From NCBI GenBank assembly GCA_964463505.1, contig CAYXDC010000001.1, forward strand, positions 61,981-125,980: a DNA stretch of 64,000 nt, read 5' to 3'. The DNA is from JAJZSS01 sp964463505 (GTDB taxonomy: Bacteria; Chloroflexota; Anaerolineae; Anaerolineales; UBA4823). Shown in pieces: positions 15,810 to 25,654 of this stretch (position 1 is its first letter; every line of letters starts with the position of its first letter). A program made the translations under genes and the position numbers. The notes under the pieces are model-generated. The model saw only the letters and a program-made list of their open reading frames with translations, was not told the origin of the DNA and searched no databases.

Positions 15810-18551
15810 ATGGAAAAACCCGTCCTTCCTAATTTCGACCCATCGCATGATGTTTTACATTACGAGAGCCAGGCGCTCGATGCTATTTTCACCCCCAAGA
15901 ACGTAGCTGTGATCGGCGCTACAGAAAACCCAGGTTCGGTTGGGCGCACCCTGTTGTGGAATCTGATCAGCAGCCCCTTTGGTGGAGCTGTGTTCCCGGT
16001 CAACCCCAAGCGCGCCAGCGTGCTTGGGATCAAAGCCTACCCAACCGTTTCTGATATATCCGAAGCGATCGACCTGGCGGTGATCACGACACCCGCCAAG
16101 ACGGTACCTGGCATTATCAAGGAATGCGTCGAGCGTGGCATCAAAGGCGCCATCATTATCTCTGCTGGTTTCAAAGAAACTGGACCTGAGGGTGTGGAGC
16201 TAGAACGCCAGATCATGGAGCATGCTCGCAAAGGCAATATGCGCATCATCGGACCTAACTGCCTGGGGGTGATGAATCCAGTCAGCGGTCTAAATGCCAC
16301 CTTCGCCACCCGCATCGCACGCCCTGGCAATGTCGGCTTTATCAGCCAGTCCGGCGCGCTGTGTACGGCGGTTCTGGATTGGAGTTTGCAGAACAATGTT
16401 GGCTTTAGCTCTTTCGTATCGATCGGCTCGATGCTGGATGTAGGTTGGGGAGATCTGATTTATTACCTCGGCGATGATCCGCAAACCAAGAGCATCGTTA
16501 TGTATATGGAAACCATCGGCGATGCGCGTGCCTTCATGTCAGCAGCCCGTGAAGTGGCCCTCACCAAACCCATTATCGTCATCAAACCGGGGCGTACCGC
16601 TGGCGCAGCTAAGGCAGCCGCTTCCCACACAGGCTCGCTGACCGGCTCTGACGAAGTACTGGAAGTGGCTTTCCGCCGTTCTGGCGCCTTGCGGGTGAAC
16701 ACAATTGCCGAATTGTTCTACCTGGCAGACATGCTCTCCAAACAGCCCCGCCCGCAGGGCAACCGGCTCACCATCGTGACCAACGCCGGCGGCCCAGCCG
16801 TTCTGGCAACAGACGCACTGATCACCAACGGCGGGCAGCTTGCTGAGCTATCTGAAGAATCCATGCAGGCTTATAACGAGCTACTGCCGGCAGCCTGGAG
16901 CCATAACAACCCGGTGGACATCTTGGGAGATGCCAGCCCAGAGCGCTACGCAGCCGCTCTGGAGATCGCCGCTAAAGATCCGAACAGCGATGGGCTGCTG
17001 GTCATCTTGACCCCACAGGCAATGACCGACCCAACTGCCACAGCCGAGAAGCTGGTGCCGTATGCCCAAAATCTTGGCAAGCCTCTCCTGGCAAGCTGGA
17101 TGGGCGGCGCAGATGTCGAAAAAGGGGATATGATCCTGAACCAGGCCAATATCCCGACCTTCACTTATCCAGATGCCGCGGCGAGTTTGTTCGACTACAT
17201 GGCCCACTACGCCACCTTTCTGCGTTTGCTTTACGAAACGCCCATGCTGCCATCCGGCGACGCCGAACCCCAGCGCGACTATGCAGCAGAGATCATCCAG
17301 CATGCACGCCAGACGGGGCGAACCATCCTGACCGAGTACGAATCCAAACAGCTCTTAAGCGCCTATGGCATCCCGACGGTTGAAACCCGGATTGCCCATT
17401 CGGCAGACGAAGCTGTACAAATTGCCAATGAAATCGGATATCCCATCGTCGTCAAATTGCACTCCGAAACCATCACCCACAAGACCGATGTTGGTGGGGT
17501 AAAGCTGAACCTGAACGACGCCGCTGCAGTACAGGCTGCCTACGAGAGCATCTCTAAGGCGGTAAGCGAAAAAGCCAGCCCTGAAGACTTCCTGGGTGTC
17601 ACAGTACAACCCATGCTGCCCCTCGATGGCTATGAGCTAATCCTGGGGAGCAGTATCGATCCCCAATTCGGTCCAGTGCTGTTATTTGGTATGGGAGGTG
17701 TACTGGTCGAAGTTTTCAAAGATCGCGCCCTGGCCTTGCCTCCCCTGAACACCACCCTGGCCCGCCGCATGATGGAGCGCACAACGATTTACAAAGCTTT
17801 GAAAGGTGTGCGCGGGCGTAAATCTGTCGATCTACAAGCACTCGAGCAGATGCTGGTGCGCTTCAGTCAATTGATTTCTGAGCAGCGCTGGGTCAAGGAA
17901 TTGGATATCAACCCACTGCTGGCTTCAGAAGAGCGTCTGTTGGCCCTGGATGCCCGCGTGGTTATCCATGATGCCAGTGTGACCGAAGACCAATTACCTC
18001 AATTGGCTATCCGGCCTTACCCCAGCCAATATGTTGGCTCCTGGACCGCAAAAGATGGCTCACAGTTCACGATCCGCCCCATCCGAGCGGAGGATGAACC
18101 AAAGCTGGTTCAGTTCCATGAGACGCTTTCCGATCGTTCGGTCTATATGCGCTATCTACACCCCATGTTGCTGAGTGAGCGGGTGGCGCATGAGCGCCTG
18201 GCGCGCATCTGCCACTGTGACTATAACCGTGAGATCACCCTGATTGCAGAACAAATCCTCGACCCTGAAACGTGTGAAACCGCCATCTGGGGAGCTGGAC
18301 GTTTGACGAAACTTCATGGCACCAACCAGGCCCGTTTTTCTACCCTGATCAGTGATCAAGCTCAAGGCAAAGGCATCGGGAAAGAGTTGGTTAAGCGCCT
18401 GATCGATTTGAGTCGCGGCGAAAAACTTGATCGCATCGAAGCACTTATCTCGACTGATAACCAGGCCATGCAAGGCCTGTGCCAGAAACTTGGTTTTCAG
18501 CTCAAGCCATTGCCGGACCAGAATATGGTCATGGCTGAGATGATGCTCTAG
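15810..18551 (+). CDS. ADP-forming acyl-CoA synthetase fused to a GNAT acetyltransferase
   Basis: A 913-residue multidomain protein. Residues about 25-125 form the CoA-binding domain (KNVAVIGATENPGSVGR), followed by the succinyl-CoA-ligase-like domains with the phosphorylated His273 in AASHTGSLTGSDE. From about 500 an ATP-grasp domain follows (TEYESKQLLSAYGIPTVETR, then YPIVVKLHSETITHKTDVGG). From about 752 a GNAT domain follows (FTIRPIRAEDEPKL, with SDQAQGKGIGKELVKRLID as acetyl-CoA loop). ADP-forming enzymes interconvert acetate (or other acids) plus ATP and acyl-CoA. Proteins of this layout also include Pat-type lysine acetyltransferases in which the ligase part is regulatory. The His and ATP-grasp motifs look intact here, so catalysis is plausible. 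A GGAG ribosome site precedes the ATG. Confidence 0.9.
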   Translation: MEKPVLPNFDPSHDVLHYESQALDAIFTPKNVAVIGATENPGSVGRTLLWNLISSPFGGAVFPVNPKRASVLGIKAYPTVSDISEAIDLAVITTPAKTVPGIIKECVERGIKGAIIISAGFKETGPEGVELERQIMEHARKGNMRIIGPNCLGVMNPVSGLNATFATRIARPGNVGFISQSGALCTAVLDWSLQNNVGFSSFVSIGSMLDVGWGDLIYYLGDDPQTKSIVMYMETIGDARAFMSAAREVALTKPIIVIKPGRTAGAAKAAASHTGSLTGSDEVLEVAFRRSGALRVNTIAELFYLADMLSKQPRPQGNRLTIVTNAGGPAVLATDALITNGGQLAELSEESMQAYNELLPAAWSHNNPVDILGDASPERYAAALEIAAKDPNSDGLLVILTPQAMTDPTATAEKLVPYAQNLGKPLLASWMGGADVEKGDMILNQANIPTFTYPDAAASLFDYMAHYATFLRLLYETPMLPSGDAEPQRDYAAEIIQHARQTGRTILTEYESKQLLSAYGIPTVETRIAHSADEAVQIANEIGYPIVVKLHSETITHKTDVGGVKLNLNDAAAVQAAYESISKAVSEKASPEDFLGVTVQPMLPLDGYELILGSSIDPQFGPVLLFGMGGVLVEVFKDRALALPPLNTTLARRMMERTTIYKALKGVRGRKSVDLQALEQMLVRFSQLISEQRWVKELDINPLLASEERLLALDARVVIHDASVTEDQLPQLAIRPYPSQYVGSWTAKDGSQFTIRPIRAEDEPKLVQFHETLSDRSVYMRYLHPMLLSERVAHERLARICHCDYNREITLIAEQILDPETCETAIWGAGRLTKLHGTNQARFSTLISDQAQGKGIGKELVKRLIDLSRGEKLDRIEALISTDNQAMQGLCQKLGFQLKPLPDQNMVMAEMML

Positions 18552-18572
18552 AGACTCACCCAGCCAGGATTA

Positions 18573-18613
18573 AAATGAGTGTGCCCGGGATCAATGGGCG
18601 CACTCATTTTTTT
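18573..18613. terminator. Bidirectional Rho-independent terminator
   Basis: The arms AAATGAGTGTGCCC (18573-18586) and GGGCGCACTCATTT (18596-18609) pair with one G-T wobble around a 9-base loop; seven T follow on the plus strand and A residues precede, giving a U-tail in both directions. It sits between the 3' ends of the acyl-CoA synthetase gene and the convergent aspartase gene. Confidence 0.85.
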
Positions 18614-18627
18614 CTAAAAGCTATGTC

Positions 18628-20043
18628 TCATCTTTGCGGGCGATGTAAATAGCGCGGACGGGTCATGTTCTCTGGCAGAAGCAGCTCGTCCAGCTCTTCT
18701 TTTGTCAGATAGCCTTTTTCGAGCACAATCTCCACCACCGATCGACGGGTTAGCAAAGCTATATTGGCAATCTCGGTAGCACGCTCATAACCAATGACCG
18801 GGTTCAAAGCCGTCACCAGCCCAATGCTATTCTCGACCATCCACCGGCACACTTCCCGGTTAGCAGTGATCCCATCGATACAGCGCTCAGCCAGCGTACA
18901 ACAGGCGCGGCCTAACATATCAATGGAACGGAAGAGATTAAAGGCAATCACCGGCTCCATGACATTCAACTCAAGCTGACCCGCTTCAGCAGCCATGGTC
19001 ACCGTGACATCATTGCCAATCACCTCAAACGCCACCTGATTGACCACCTCGGGGATGATTGGATTCACCTTGCCAGGCATAATCGATGAACCGGGAGCCA
19101 TACGTGGTAGATTGATCTCGTTCAAGCCAGCGCGCGGCCCAGAGGAGAGTAAACGCAAGTCATTACAAATCTTGGAGAGCTTCACCGCCACCCGCTTCAA
19201 CACTCCCGAGAGCTGCACATAGGCACCGGTATCCTGGGTTGCTTCAACCAGGTCACTGGACAGGACTACCGGCACGCCGCTGATCTCTCGTAGATAACGT
19301 GTTACCAGTTCGGCATATTCGGGATGGGCATTTAGCCCGGTTCCGATAGCTGTGGCGCCCATATTGATTTCGCGGATCAAAGATTGCGCTTCTCGCACCC
19401 GCTGGCGATCTTCGTCAACCATGGTGGCGTAGGCGCTAAACTCCTGTCCGAGGGTCATCGGCACTGCATCCTGCAATTGCGTGCGCCCCATTTTGATCAC
19501 ATCGGCAAATTCCAGCGCCTTTGCGGCCAACGAACGCTGCAAGGTAGCCATCTGTCCTTCTAATGCATCCAGTTTACGGCTTAAAGTCACCCGTAAAGCG
19601 GTCGGGTATACATCATTGGTGGATTGCGAGCAATTTACATGATTCAACGGATGGACTACATCATACCTGCCTTTATCCAAACCCAGGTATTCCAGGGCCA
19701 AATTGGCAACCACTTCATTGGCGTTCATATTGGTGGAGGTGCCAGCCCCGCCCTGGATCACATCCACAACAAACTCTTCATGGCAGCGTCCAGCCAGGAT
19801 CCTGTCGCATCCCCAGGCAATCGCCTGGGCGGTCTCCGGAGCCAACAGCCCTAAATCACGGTTTGCCAGCGCTGCTGCTTTCTTAATAAACGCCAGAGAG
19901 AGAATAAGCTCCGGATAATGCGAGATCGGGATCCCTGTAATGCAAAAGTTTTCGAGCGCCCTTAATGTCTGAATACCATAATAACGGTGCGCAGGGACTT
20001 CAAGTTCTCCAAGCAGGTCGTGTTCTAGCCGGGTAGTTTTCAT
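18628..20043 (-). CDS. aspA: Aspartate ammonia-lyase (aspartase)
   Basis: A 471-residue member of the fumarase/aspartase superfamily that converts aspartate to fumarate and ammonia. The signature GSSIMPGKVNPI with the flexible catalytic Ser is at about 320. Aspartase-like rather than fumarase-like sequence is seen in LLGELEVPAHRYYGIQTLRA, QGGAGTSTNMNANEV, KMGRTQLQDAVPMTLGQEF, GATAIGTGLNAHPEY and SKICNDLRLLSSGPRAGLNE. Length and both termini are normal. With the class I fumarase at 41.2-42.7 kb it would feed aspartate carbon into the citrate cycle. It has its own promoter candidate (20119-20149) and shares a terminator with the gene opposite. Confidence 0.94.
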   Translation of the reverse strand: MKTTRLEHDLLGELEVPAHRYYGIQTLRALENFCITGIPISHYPELILSLAFIKKAAALANRDLGLLAPETAQAIAWGCDRILAGRCHEEFVVDVIQGGAGTSTNMNANEVVANLALEYLGLDKGRYDVVHPLNHVNCSQSTNDVYPTALRVTLSRKLDALEGQMATLQRSLAAKALEFADVIKMGRTQLQDAVPMTLGQEFSAYATMVDEDRQRVREAQSLIREINMGATAIGTGLNAHPEYAELVTRYLREISGVPVVLSSDLVEATQDTGAYVQLSGVLKRVAVKLSKICNDLRLLSSGPRAGLNEINLPRMAPGSSIMPGKVNPIIPEVVNQVAFEVIGNDVTVTMAAEAGQLELNVMEPVIAFNLFRSIDMLGRACCTLAERCIDGITANREVCRWMVENSIGLVTALNPVIGYERATEIANIALLTRRSVVEIVLEKGYLTKEELDELLLPENMTRPRYLHRPQR

Positions 20044-20118
20044 ATTAGCAGCGCGTCATCTCCAAATACATTTTTGGTTCATCTATGATCCATCTTACCA
20101 GAGATCGACAGGAGTTGT

Positions 20119-20149
20119 ATTATAGCAAAAAGCAAATTTCCAACTGCAA
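20119..20149 (-). promoter_or_regulatory. Promoter candidate for aspA
   Basis: On the minus strand TATAAT lies at 20124-20119 and TTGCAG at 20149-20144, with a long 19-base spacer. The -10 box is perfect and lies 76 bases before the aspA start. The -35 assignment is weaker. Confidence 0.5.
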
Positions 20150-20208
20150 GTTGCACCGGTAGCTTTCATGTTAAACTTGAGCGCAACCTGCATCTTATAG
20201 GGGAATTA

Positions 20209-22068
20209 ATGGAAGAACATTTAAATTTTTCACCATTGCTACTGGTCACTTTGATGGCCTTCATCGTGCCATTAATTCTGGCACGCGTAAAATGGCTGCC
20301 TATTGTTGTCGGAGAGATCCTGGCTGGCGTCATCATCGGAAATTCTGGTTTCAATTTGATCGCTGAAAATGCCACCCTGGATATTTTTAGCAATATCGGC
20401 CTGGCTTTCTTGATGTTTCTGGCTGGCTTAGAAATCGACTTCAATAAGATCTTCCCACCAGCTAAAAACTCTCGTGCCAGCATGTTGTCTGGGGCCAACA
20501 CCCTGGGCTTGCCGCTAATTGCTTATCTTCTCACATTCGGGTTGGCTATACCAGCGGGTTTTGCTTTGAATCGCCTTGGCTTGGAGGCTAATCCCTGGTT
20601 ATTGGCCTTTATACTCACCGCCACGTCACTGGGCGTACTACTTCCCATGCTTAAAGAACGGGGGATGATCGCCAGCCGGACGGGGCAGTTGATATTCTTC
20701 ACTGCCATGCTAGCAGATTTCCTGACTGTTATATTACTGACTGTATTTATTATTCTGCTCAATCAAGGACTGGATCTAGAAATATTTTCAGTCGTCTTAC
20801 TCTTGTTCGCATTTCTACTGGTCTATCGATTAGCAACCTCGTTCTTTCGACTGGATTGGGTTCGTAAGCTGGTTGAGAGATTGTCGACTGTAACCGTGCA
20901 AATCAAAGTGCGTGGGGCTATCGCAATCCTGATCTCATTCGTAGTCCTGGCAGGCGCGCTCGGTTTAGAATTAATCCTGGGTGCATTTTTAGCCGGGATG
21001 ATCATTTCTCTTTTGAAAACACCTGACGATACAGATCTGGTCAACAAGCTGGAAGCGTTTGGGTTTGGATTCTTTATCCCGGTATTCTTCATTCAGGTCG
21101 GTATCGGGTTGGATTTAAAGAGCCTGGCTGACGCACCTGAGAGCTTGCTGTTACTCCCTGCCTTATTAGGATTGTCTTTGCTGGTGAAGGGATTGCCCAC
21201 CTTGCTGTTCCTGCGGCAGATCTCCTGGCGCGAAACTCTTGGCAGCGCCATGCTGTTGAACACACACCTATCGCTGGAAATTGCGGTAACTGTCATTGGC
21301 CTGCGCCTTGGTTTACTATCACCTGCGGCCAATGTGACCATCATTCTATTTGCCGTCTTGACGGTCTTCATGATGCCTGCTTTATTTAACGTTATCTTGC
21401 CGCCTAAAAAAGATGAAGCCCCAGCGGTTATGGTGATCTTTGGCGCCAATGATCTGGGGTTGCAGGTGGCAAAAGCCCTGCAAACTTATGGAGAACGAGT
21501 AAAAGTGATCGATCCCGAACCACGCCTGGTTGACCAGGCCCAGCGAGCAGGTTTTGAAGCCTATTTGGCAGACAACATCGATGAGTGCCTGGAGCAGACA
21601 GTTTATAGTGGGCTGCACAGCCTGCTGGTGCTCAGCGGGGAAGATACCAAGAATTTGCTGGTCAGCCATTCTGCTGCGCGTCACGGCGTGACGCATATTG
21701 TTGCCCTTGTCAATGAGCCCAGCCGGCTGAATGAATTTCGCGCCCTGGGCGCAACAACTTTTACCCCCAGCCTGTACCAGCCTACACTGCTGGCACTGCT
21801 CGCGCGCAGCCCGGATCTACTGCGCCTGCTAACCAGCACGACCGACGATCAGGATGTACGCGAGATCACCTTGCATAACCCGCTGGCAGAGGGGCAGCGC
21901 CTGAGTACTCTGGGGCTTCCAGGCAGTCTGTTAGTTTTATCCGTGGGACGTGCTGGTGAAATACTGGTCCCACACGGCAACACAAGGCTGGAGACCAACG
22001 ACCGATTGACCATACTGGGCTCAATTGATGAATTGAACAAAGTGGAACAATGGTTAACAACAGTATAA
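20209..22068 (+). CDS. Cation:proton antiporter, CPA2/Kef type with RCK domain
   Basis: A 619-residue monovalent cation/H+ antiporter. About 12 membrane helices cover residues 8-395, with IVVGEILAGVIIGNSGFNLI and FLAGLEIDFNKIF being typical CPA2 helix 2-3 sequence and GLELILGAFLAGMIIS the region of the conserved ion-binding Asp or its replacement. Residues about 405-530 form a TrkA-N (RCK) domain (VMVIFGANDLGLQVAKALQ) and about 540-615 a TrkA-C domain (LPGSLLVLSVGRAGEILVP). The RCK part normally binds NAD(H) or a nucleotide and gates transport. It is probably a K+ or Na+ efflux system. The gene is divergent from aspA, with 165 bases between. Confidence 0.9.
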   Translation: MEEHLNFSPLLLVTLMAFIVPLILARVKWLPIVVGEILAGVIIGNSGFNLIAENATLDIFSNIGLAFLMFLAGLEIDFNKIFPPAKNSRASMLSGANTLGLPLIAYLLTFGLAIPAGFALNRLGLEANPWLLAFILTATSLGVLLPMLKERGMIASRTGQLIFFTAMLADFLTVILLTVFIILLNQGLDLEIFSVVLLLFAFLLVYRLATSFFRLDWVRKLVERLSTVTVQIKVRGAIAILISFVVLAGALGLELILGAFLAGMIISLLKTPDDTDLVNKLEAFGFGFFIPVFFIQVGIGLDLKSLADAPESLLLLPALLGLSLLVKGLPTLLFLRQISWRETLGSAMLLNTHLSLEIAVTVIGLRLGLLSPAANVTIILFAVLTVFMMPALFNVILPPKKDEAPAVMVIFGANDLGLQVAKALQTYGERVKVIDPEPRLVDQAQRAGFEAYLADNIDECLEQTVYSGLHSLLVLSGEDTKNLLVSHSAARHGVTHIVALVNEPSRLNEFRALGATTFTPSLYQPTLLALLARSPDLLRLLTSTTDDQDVREITLHNPLAEGQRLSTLGLPGSLLVLSVGRAGEILVPHGNTRLETNDRLTILGSIDELNKVEQWLTTV

Positions 22069-22088
22069 ACCTGTACAGACCTTGTGCG

Positions 22089-22838
22089 TTATTGTTGCAA
22101 CCTGCGCAGTAAGGCTGGTAATTCCTGCAACGTGGCAACGCGCGCATCTGGCAGGATGGTCTCAGCGTATTCGTGGTTGCCAGGTGAATCGGCGCGCCGG
22201 GTTATCCAGATACTGAACAGTCCTGCATTGTGCGCCCCCAGGATGTCTGCCCCCAAAGTATCACCTACCATCGCAGCACGCTGCGGCGGAACTCCCCAGT
22301 ACTCCAGGGCGTGGTGAAAGATGCGTGGATTGGGCTTGCGGATACCCAGGTCTGCTGATACCAGGATCACATCAAAATACGGGCGCAAACCTGCCTGATC
22401 GACCAACGCCTGCACGTCCGGTCCATCTCCAGCATTCGAAATCAGACCCAGGCGGTATCCGTCCTTTTGCAATTCTTGCAAGGTCGCCTGTGTGTCGTGC
22501 TCCGTCTCCCAATACTGTTGGGTGACGCGGTAAATTGCATCTACAGCCTGGCGGAGCAGTGTTTCATCCACTTCTGGATAGCCAAATTCAGCCAGCGTCA
22601 GGCGTAAGATGTATTGGGTGGTATATTCAATAAACTCCATCTCGCGCTCACGTCGGTAGGCTTCCATCTGCGCCTGAAAGCGCGCCAAAAAAGCTTCCCG
22701 TTCCAGTTTTATGCCGGCCCCATCCAGTGTGGTATAGCAATCCGCATATCCTGCCACCAGCACCTGGGAGAAATCCGCGTTGAAATAAATTAGCGTCGAA
22801 CCCAGATCAAACAGAATTACATCAAAAGGTCGTTTCAA
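22089..22838 (-). CDS. HAD family hydrolase
   Basis: A 249-residue haloacid dehalogenase-like protein. Motif I is VILFDLGSTLIYF (nucleophile Asp, with Gly at the position of the second Asp found in many phosphatases), motif II is LGLISNAGDGP (Ser), motif III/IV is the DLGIRKPNPRIFHHAL Lys and MVGDTLGADILGA Asp residues. The helical cap lies between motifs I and II (about 20-110). The arrangement is that of subfamily I phosphatases such as phosphoglycolate-type or pyrimidine nucleotidase-type enzymes; substrate unknown. It is convergent with the antiporter gene, 20 bases apart, and 40 bases downstream of the 2-hydroxyacid dehydrogenase gene. Confidence 0.88.
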   Translation of the reverse strand: MKRPFDVILFDLGSTLIYFNADFSQVLVAGYADCYTTLDGAGIKLEREAFLARFQAQMEAYRREREMEFIEYTTQYILRLTLAEFGYPEVDETLLRQAVDAIYRVTQQYWETEHDTQATLQELQKDGYRLGLISNAGDGPDVQALVDQAGLRPYFDVILVSADLGIRKPNPRIFHHALEYWGVPPQRAAMVGDTLGADILGAHNAGLFSIWITRRADSPGNHEYAETILPDARVATLQELPALLRRLQQ

Positions 22839-22878
22839 AACTACTCACCGGATTAGCAATTATTTTTCCAGACCAGGT

Positions 22879-23898
22879 CTAATAACCCCGCTCAGTATCG
22901 TACTGATTAAATAAGGGTAAACCGGACACATAGCGTTGCAGGTTTTCGGCAAACAAGGCCGTTGCGCGTTCATCATAGTAGGGTGTGTTCCCCGAAATAT
23001 GCGGAGTCAGAATCGCATTTGACAGACGCCAGAGCGGGCTATCCGCCGGCAGGGGTTCTTCAGGATAGACATCCAATGCAGCGCCAGCGATTTTGCGCTC
23101 GCGTAAGACCGGGATCAGCGCACTATGGTCTAGCACTCCACCGCGCGATGTATCGATCAAAAATGCAGTTGGTTTCAGCGCTGCCAGCTCAGTCGCGCCC
23201 ACCAAACCCCGCGTTTCAGGGGTCAATGGCACTGTGATGGCGACGAAATCACATTCCTTGAGCATGGAGCGCAATGCCTGGATCGGATAGAGGCGATGCA
23301 CCATGTCTCCCTGAGGGTCACCCATCCCTTCTGGAGCATAATCCAGGTCCTCGGGATGCATCGCGTCGCGCTTGGCAGCCAGCACCGTTGCGCCAAAAGG
23401 CTGCAAAAGGCGAGCGGTCTGCCGCCCAATGCTGCCATAACCAACTATACCCACCACACTATCGCGTAGCTCGCGCGGGCTAAAACGCTCCCAGCGCTCG
23501 CGCGGCCATTCTGCGAGGCGCTGCAGGCCAATCAGATCTGGCAAATGGCGACCCAGCGCCAACATCATGCCCACAATATACTCTGCCACCTGTGAGGCCG
23601 CCGCGCCACTCAATGTAGTAGCTGTTAATCCAGGTTTAGCCATAATGGAAGCCGTGACCGCATGATCAATACCTGCCCAATGAAACTGGATCCATTTTAG
23701 ATTTGGCGCCTGCTCCGCCGAAGGCAGCACCCGGTTGGTATATAGCACTTCGATATTTTTCCAGATCTCAGGGTCAATTTCATCTACCTTGCGTGCTTTA
23801 ACGACCTGAATATGCAGGTTTGGCGATACTTCTTTAAGCTGCTGGATCATTTCATCCGAGAAAGGCAGTGTTACAAGGACTTCTATTTGTTCGCTCAT
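22879..23898 (-). CDS. D-2-hydroxyacid dehydrogenase, NAD(P)-dependent
   Basis: A 339-residue enzyme of the D-isomer 2-hydroxyacid dehydrogenase family. The nucleotide-binding domain shows VVGIVGYGSIGRQTARLL, the catalytic Arg is in DTSRGGVLD, the catalytic Glu region is YPEEPLPADS and the catalytic His is in LTPHISGNTPYY. An insertion follows the Rossmann GxGxxG part (residues about 185-205, MHPEDLDYAPEGMGDP), seen in some subfamilies. Substrate could be glyoxylate, hydroxypyruvate or another 2-oxo acid; no neighbour settles it. It is followed by the HAD gene after 40 bases. Confidence 0.88.
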   Translation of the reverse strand: MSEQIEVLVTLPFSDEMIQQLKEVSPNLHIQVVKARKVDEIDPEIWKNIEVLYTNRVLPSAEQAPNLKWIQFHWAGIDHAVTASIMAKPGLTATTLSGAAASQVAEYIVGMMLALGRHLPDLIGLQRLAEWPRERWERFSPRELRDSVVGIVGYGSIGRQTARLLQPFGATVLAAKRDAMHPEDLDYAPEGMGDPQGDMVHRLYPIQALRSMLKECDFVAITVPLTPETRGLVGATELAALKPTAFLIDTSRGGVLDHSALIPVLRERKIAGAALDVYPEEPLPADSPLWRLSNAILTPHISGNTPYYDERATALFAENLQRYVSGLPLFNQYDTERGY

Positions 23899-23964
23899 TG
23901 GTTGCTTTACACTCCTAACCCACGCGGTGTGGGATAACTGTGGGATATGTGGGATAAATTTGGA

Positions 23965-25647
23965 TCAGTCTTCTTCCGGGTGCGCCAATCGCGCTTCGCC
24001 CAGATAACCCAGTTCTGCCAAAGCAGCTAAAACTCTCTCACCCGTGCCCTCTTTAACGACGACTGCGGTCGGGCCAAGCAGTTCTCCTAAAAAGCGCGCC
24101 GCGCGTGAGGCGCGCAACTCCAGTAATATTTCTGGTTTACTCACGCGCAATACGGTCAAATGTTCCAGTCGCGCCTGGCTGCCCTGTTCCTCCCAACGCT
24201 CCAGGGCCTTCAAAAGAACTGGCGGCACAGCCACATTTCCACGCCGTAGCAAAGCCAACAAATGACTGAGACGCAAGCCCTGCTGGCGAGCACGCGACAA
24301 AGCGCCTGGCGTCAGCCGGTAATGGTAAGCCTCTTTGCCGAAACCCTGCCAATCCGCAAAACGTGCCACCTGGTAGCGGAAGGCACGCGCCCCCAGGCGA
24401 GGTACGCGCAGGCGCCCATCCGAGCGCAGCGTGGAGAGGGCTGTCTCCGCAGGCAAGTCCGGGGCTTCTCCAGCCAACAAGGCGCTGGCCCACGGAGTAT
24501 GGCGAAAGGCGGTTGCCTGACGTGGATGCGCGGCTGTGCTATCCGCAGGCATAGCTAAATCAACGCAGCCCAACCAGAACAGTGGACCCGTGATGATGAA
24601 GCGGATGATGGCTCCATCCACCTCATCCCAATGCTCAAATCCACGTAAATATTCCACGCTACCTTCCCGGCGAATAAACCAGGAATCATAATCACCCGCC
24701 GGACGCTGGAAATCCGGCATCTGTTGGCGTACAGCCTCGACAAAAGCTGGTAAGCTCCACCATTTTCCAGCCGGGATTTGACTGAGAAATCCCAGGATCG
24801 CGTGGCGCCCCCGGCGTGGATCATTTTTCCACTCACCCTCGCAAACCAGACTTGGTAGCAAGTGTAATTCATTTATCTTCGGGCTGTTCATCCAGGCCAG
24901 AGTTAATTGTGCCAGGGACCGGCCACGCGAGGCTTCCAGAAACTCGCGTGCTGGCTCCGGTATTGGATGCTTTTGAGCATCAATTAATCCACTCTCACTC
25001 AGCATCGCCCTCAGGACAGCCGGGGGCAATGGCGGTATGGCTGCCAGCTCTGCACCGGGAAATCCCAAATCGCCTAAAACTTCCGGCCCAAGCCCGGCGC
25101 GCAACGCTGCCAGCAGAGTAGTGGCATGGTCTACAATCCAATCGCTACCCGCTAATGGCAGCGCCCGTTCGCCTGTGGAAGCGGGTCGACCGGGAGGTTC
25201 CTGCGGGCGAGGCTGGACGTCTGGGAGCAGCTCTAGCAAATCATCCGGAATATAGGCAAATTCTTCTGGTCCGTTGGGCGTATCGAAAAAAGCTCTCCCC
25301 ACCAAACCACGGTACCACAGCATTTCAGACGCCAGATCAGTATCCAGATACGGCTGTTCTCGGTCACGCCGCGCCGCGCCCATCTCGCGCAGGGCGCCAT
25401 AGCGGCGGGTGAATAACGCCCAGGGCAGGCGTCCCTGCTGTTCCAACAGGTCATTCCAAGCCTGAAGCGCGGCTGGCGCCAGCCCATCGAGCACGGCTAA
25501 AAGATATTTACGAGATAATAATACCTGGATTAACTGCTGGAGCCCGCGCCGTGCATCCGGCGCATTCAACTCTCCCCCCCACAGCTGAGCAATAATTCGT
25601 AGATGCCCCAGGTCCTTTCCCTGCAGGCTTTGAACCAGGTCAGGCAT
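23965..25647 (-). CDS. Protein resembling the XPB/Ssl2 N-terminal helicase-associated domain
   Basis: A 560-residue protein without helicase motifs. The last third (RYQVARFADWQGFGKEAYHY, RLTPGALSRARQQGL, then VLLKALERWEEQG) resembles the helicase-associated domain family named after the XPB/Ssl2 N-terminus (PF13625), common in Actinobacteria and Chloroflexi. The N-terminal half is winged-helix-like, Leu-rich and contains FAYIPDDLLELLPD. There is no Walker A, no DEAH box and no membrane segment. It may be a DNA-binding accessory protein, but that is a guess. It starts 7 bases after the DUF429 gene stop, so the two are an operon. Confidence 0.5.
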   Translation of the reverse strand: MPDLVQSLQGKDLGHLRIIAQLWGGELNAPDARRGLQQLIQVLLSRKYLLAVLDGLAPAALQAWNDLLEQQGRLPWALFTRRYGALREMGAARRDREQPYLDTDLASEMLWYRGLVGRAFFDTPNGPEEFAYIPDDLLELLPDVQPRPQEPPGRPASTGERALPLAGSDWIVDHATTLLAALRAGLGPEVLGDLGFPGAELAAIPPLPPAVLRAMLSESGLIDAQKHPIPEPAREFLEASRGRSLAQLTLAWMNSPKINELHLLPSLVCEGEWKNDPRRGRHAILGFLSQIPAGKWWSLPAFVEAVRQQMPDFQRPAGDYDSWFIRREGSVEYLRGFEHWDEVDGAIIRFIITGPLFWLGCVDLAMPADSTAAHPRQATAFRHTPWASALLAGEAPDLPAETALSTLRSDGRLRVPRLGARAFRYQVARFADWQGFGKEAYHYRLTPGALSRARQQGLRLSHLLALLRRGNVAVPPVLLKALERWEEQGSQARLEHLTVLRVSKPEILLELRASRAARFLGELLGPTAVVVKEGTGERVLAALAELGYLGEARLAHPEED

Positions 25648-25654
25648 AGCTAAC

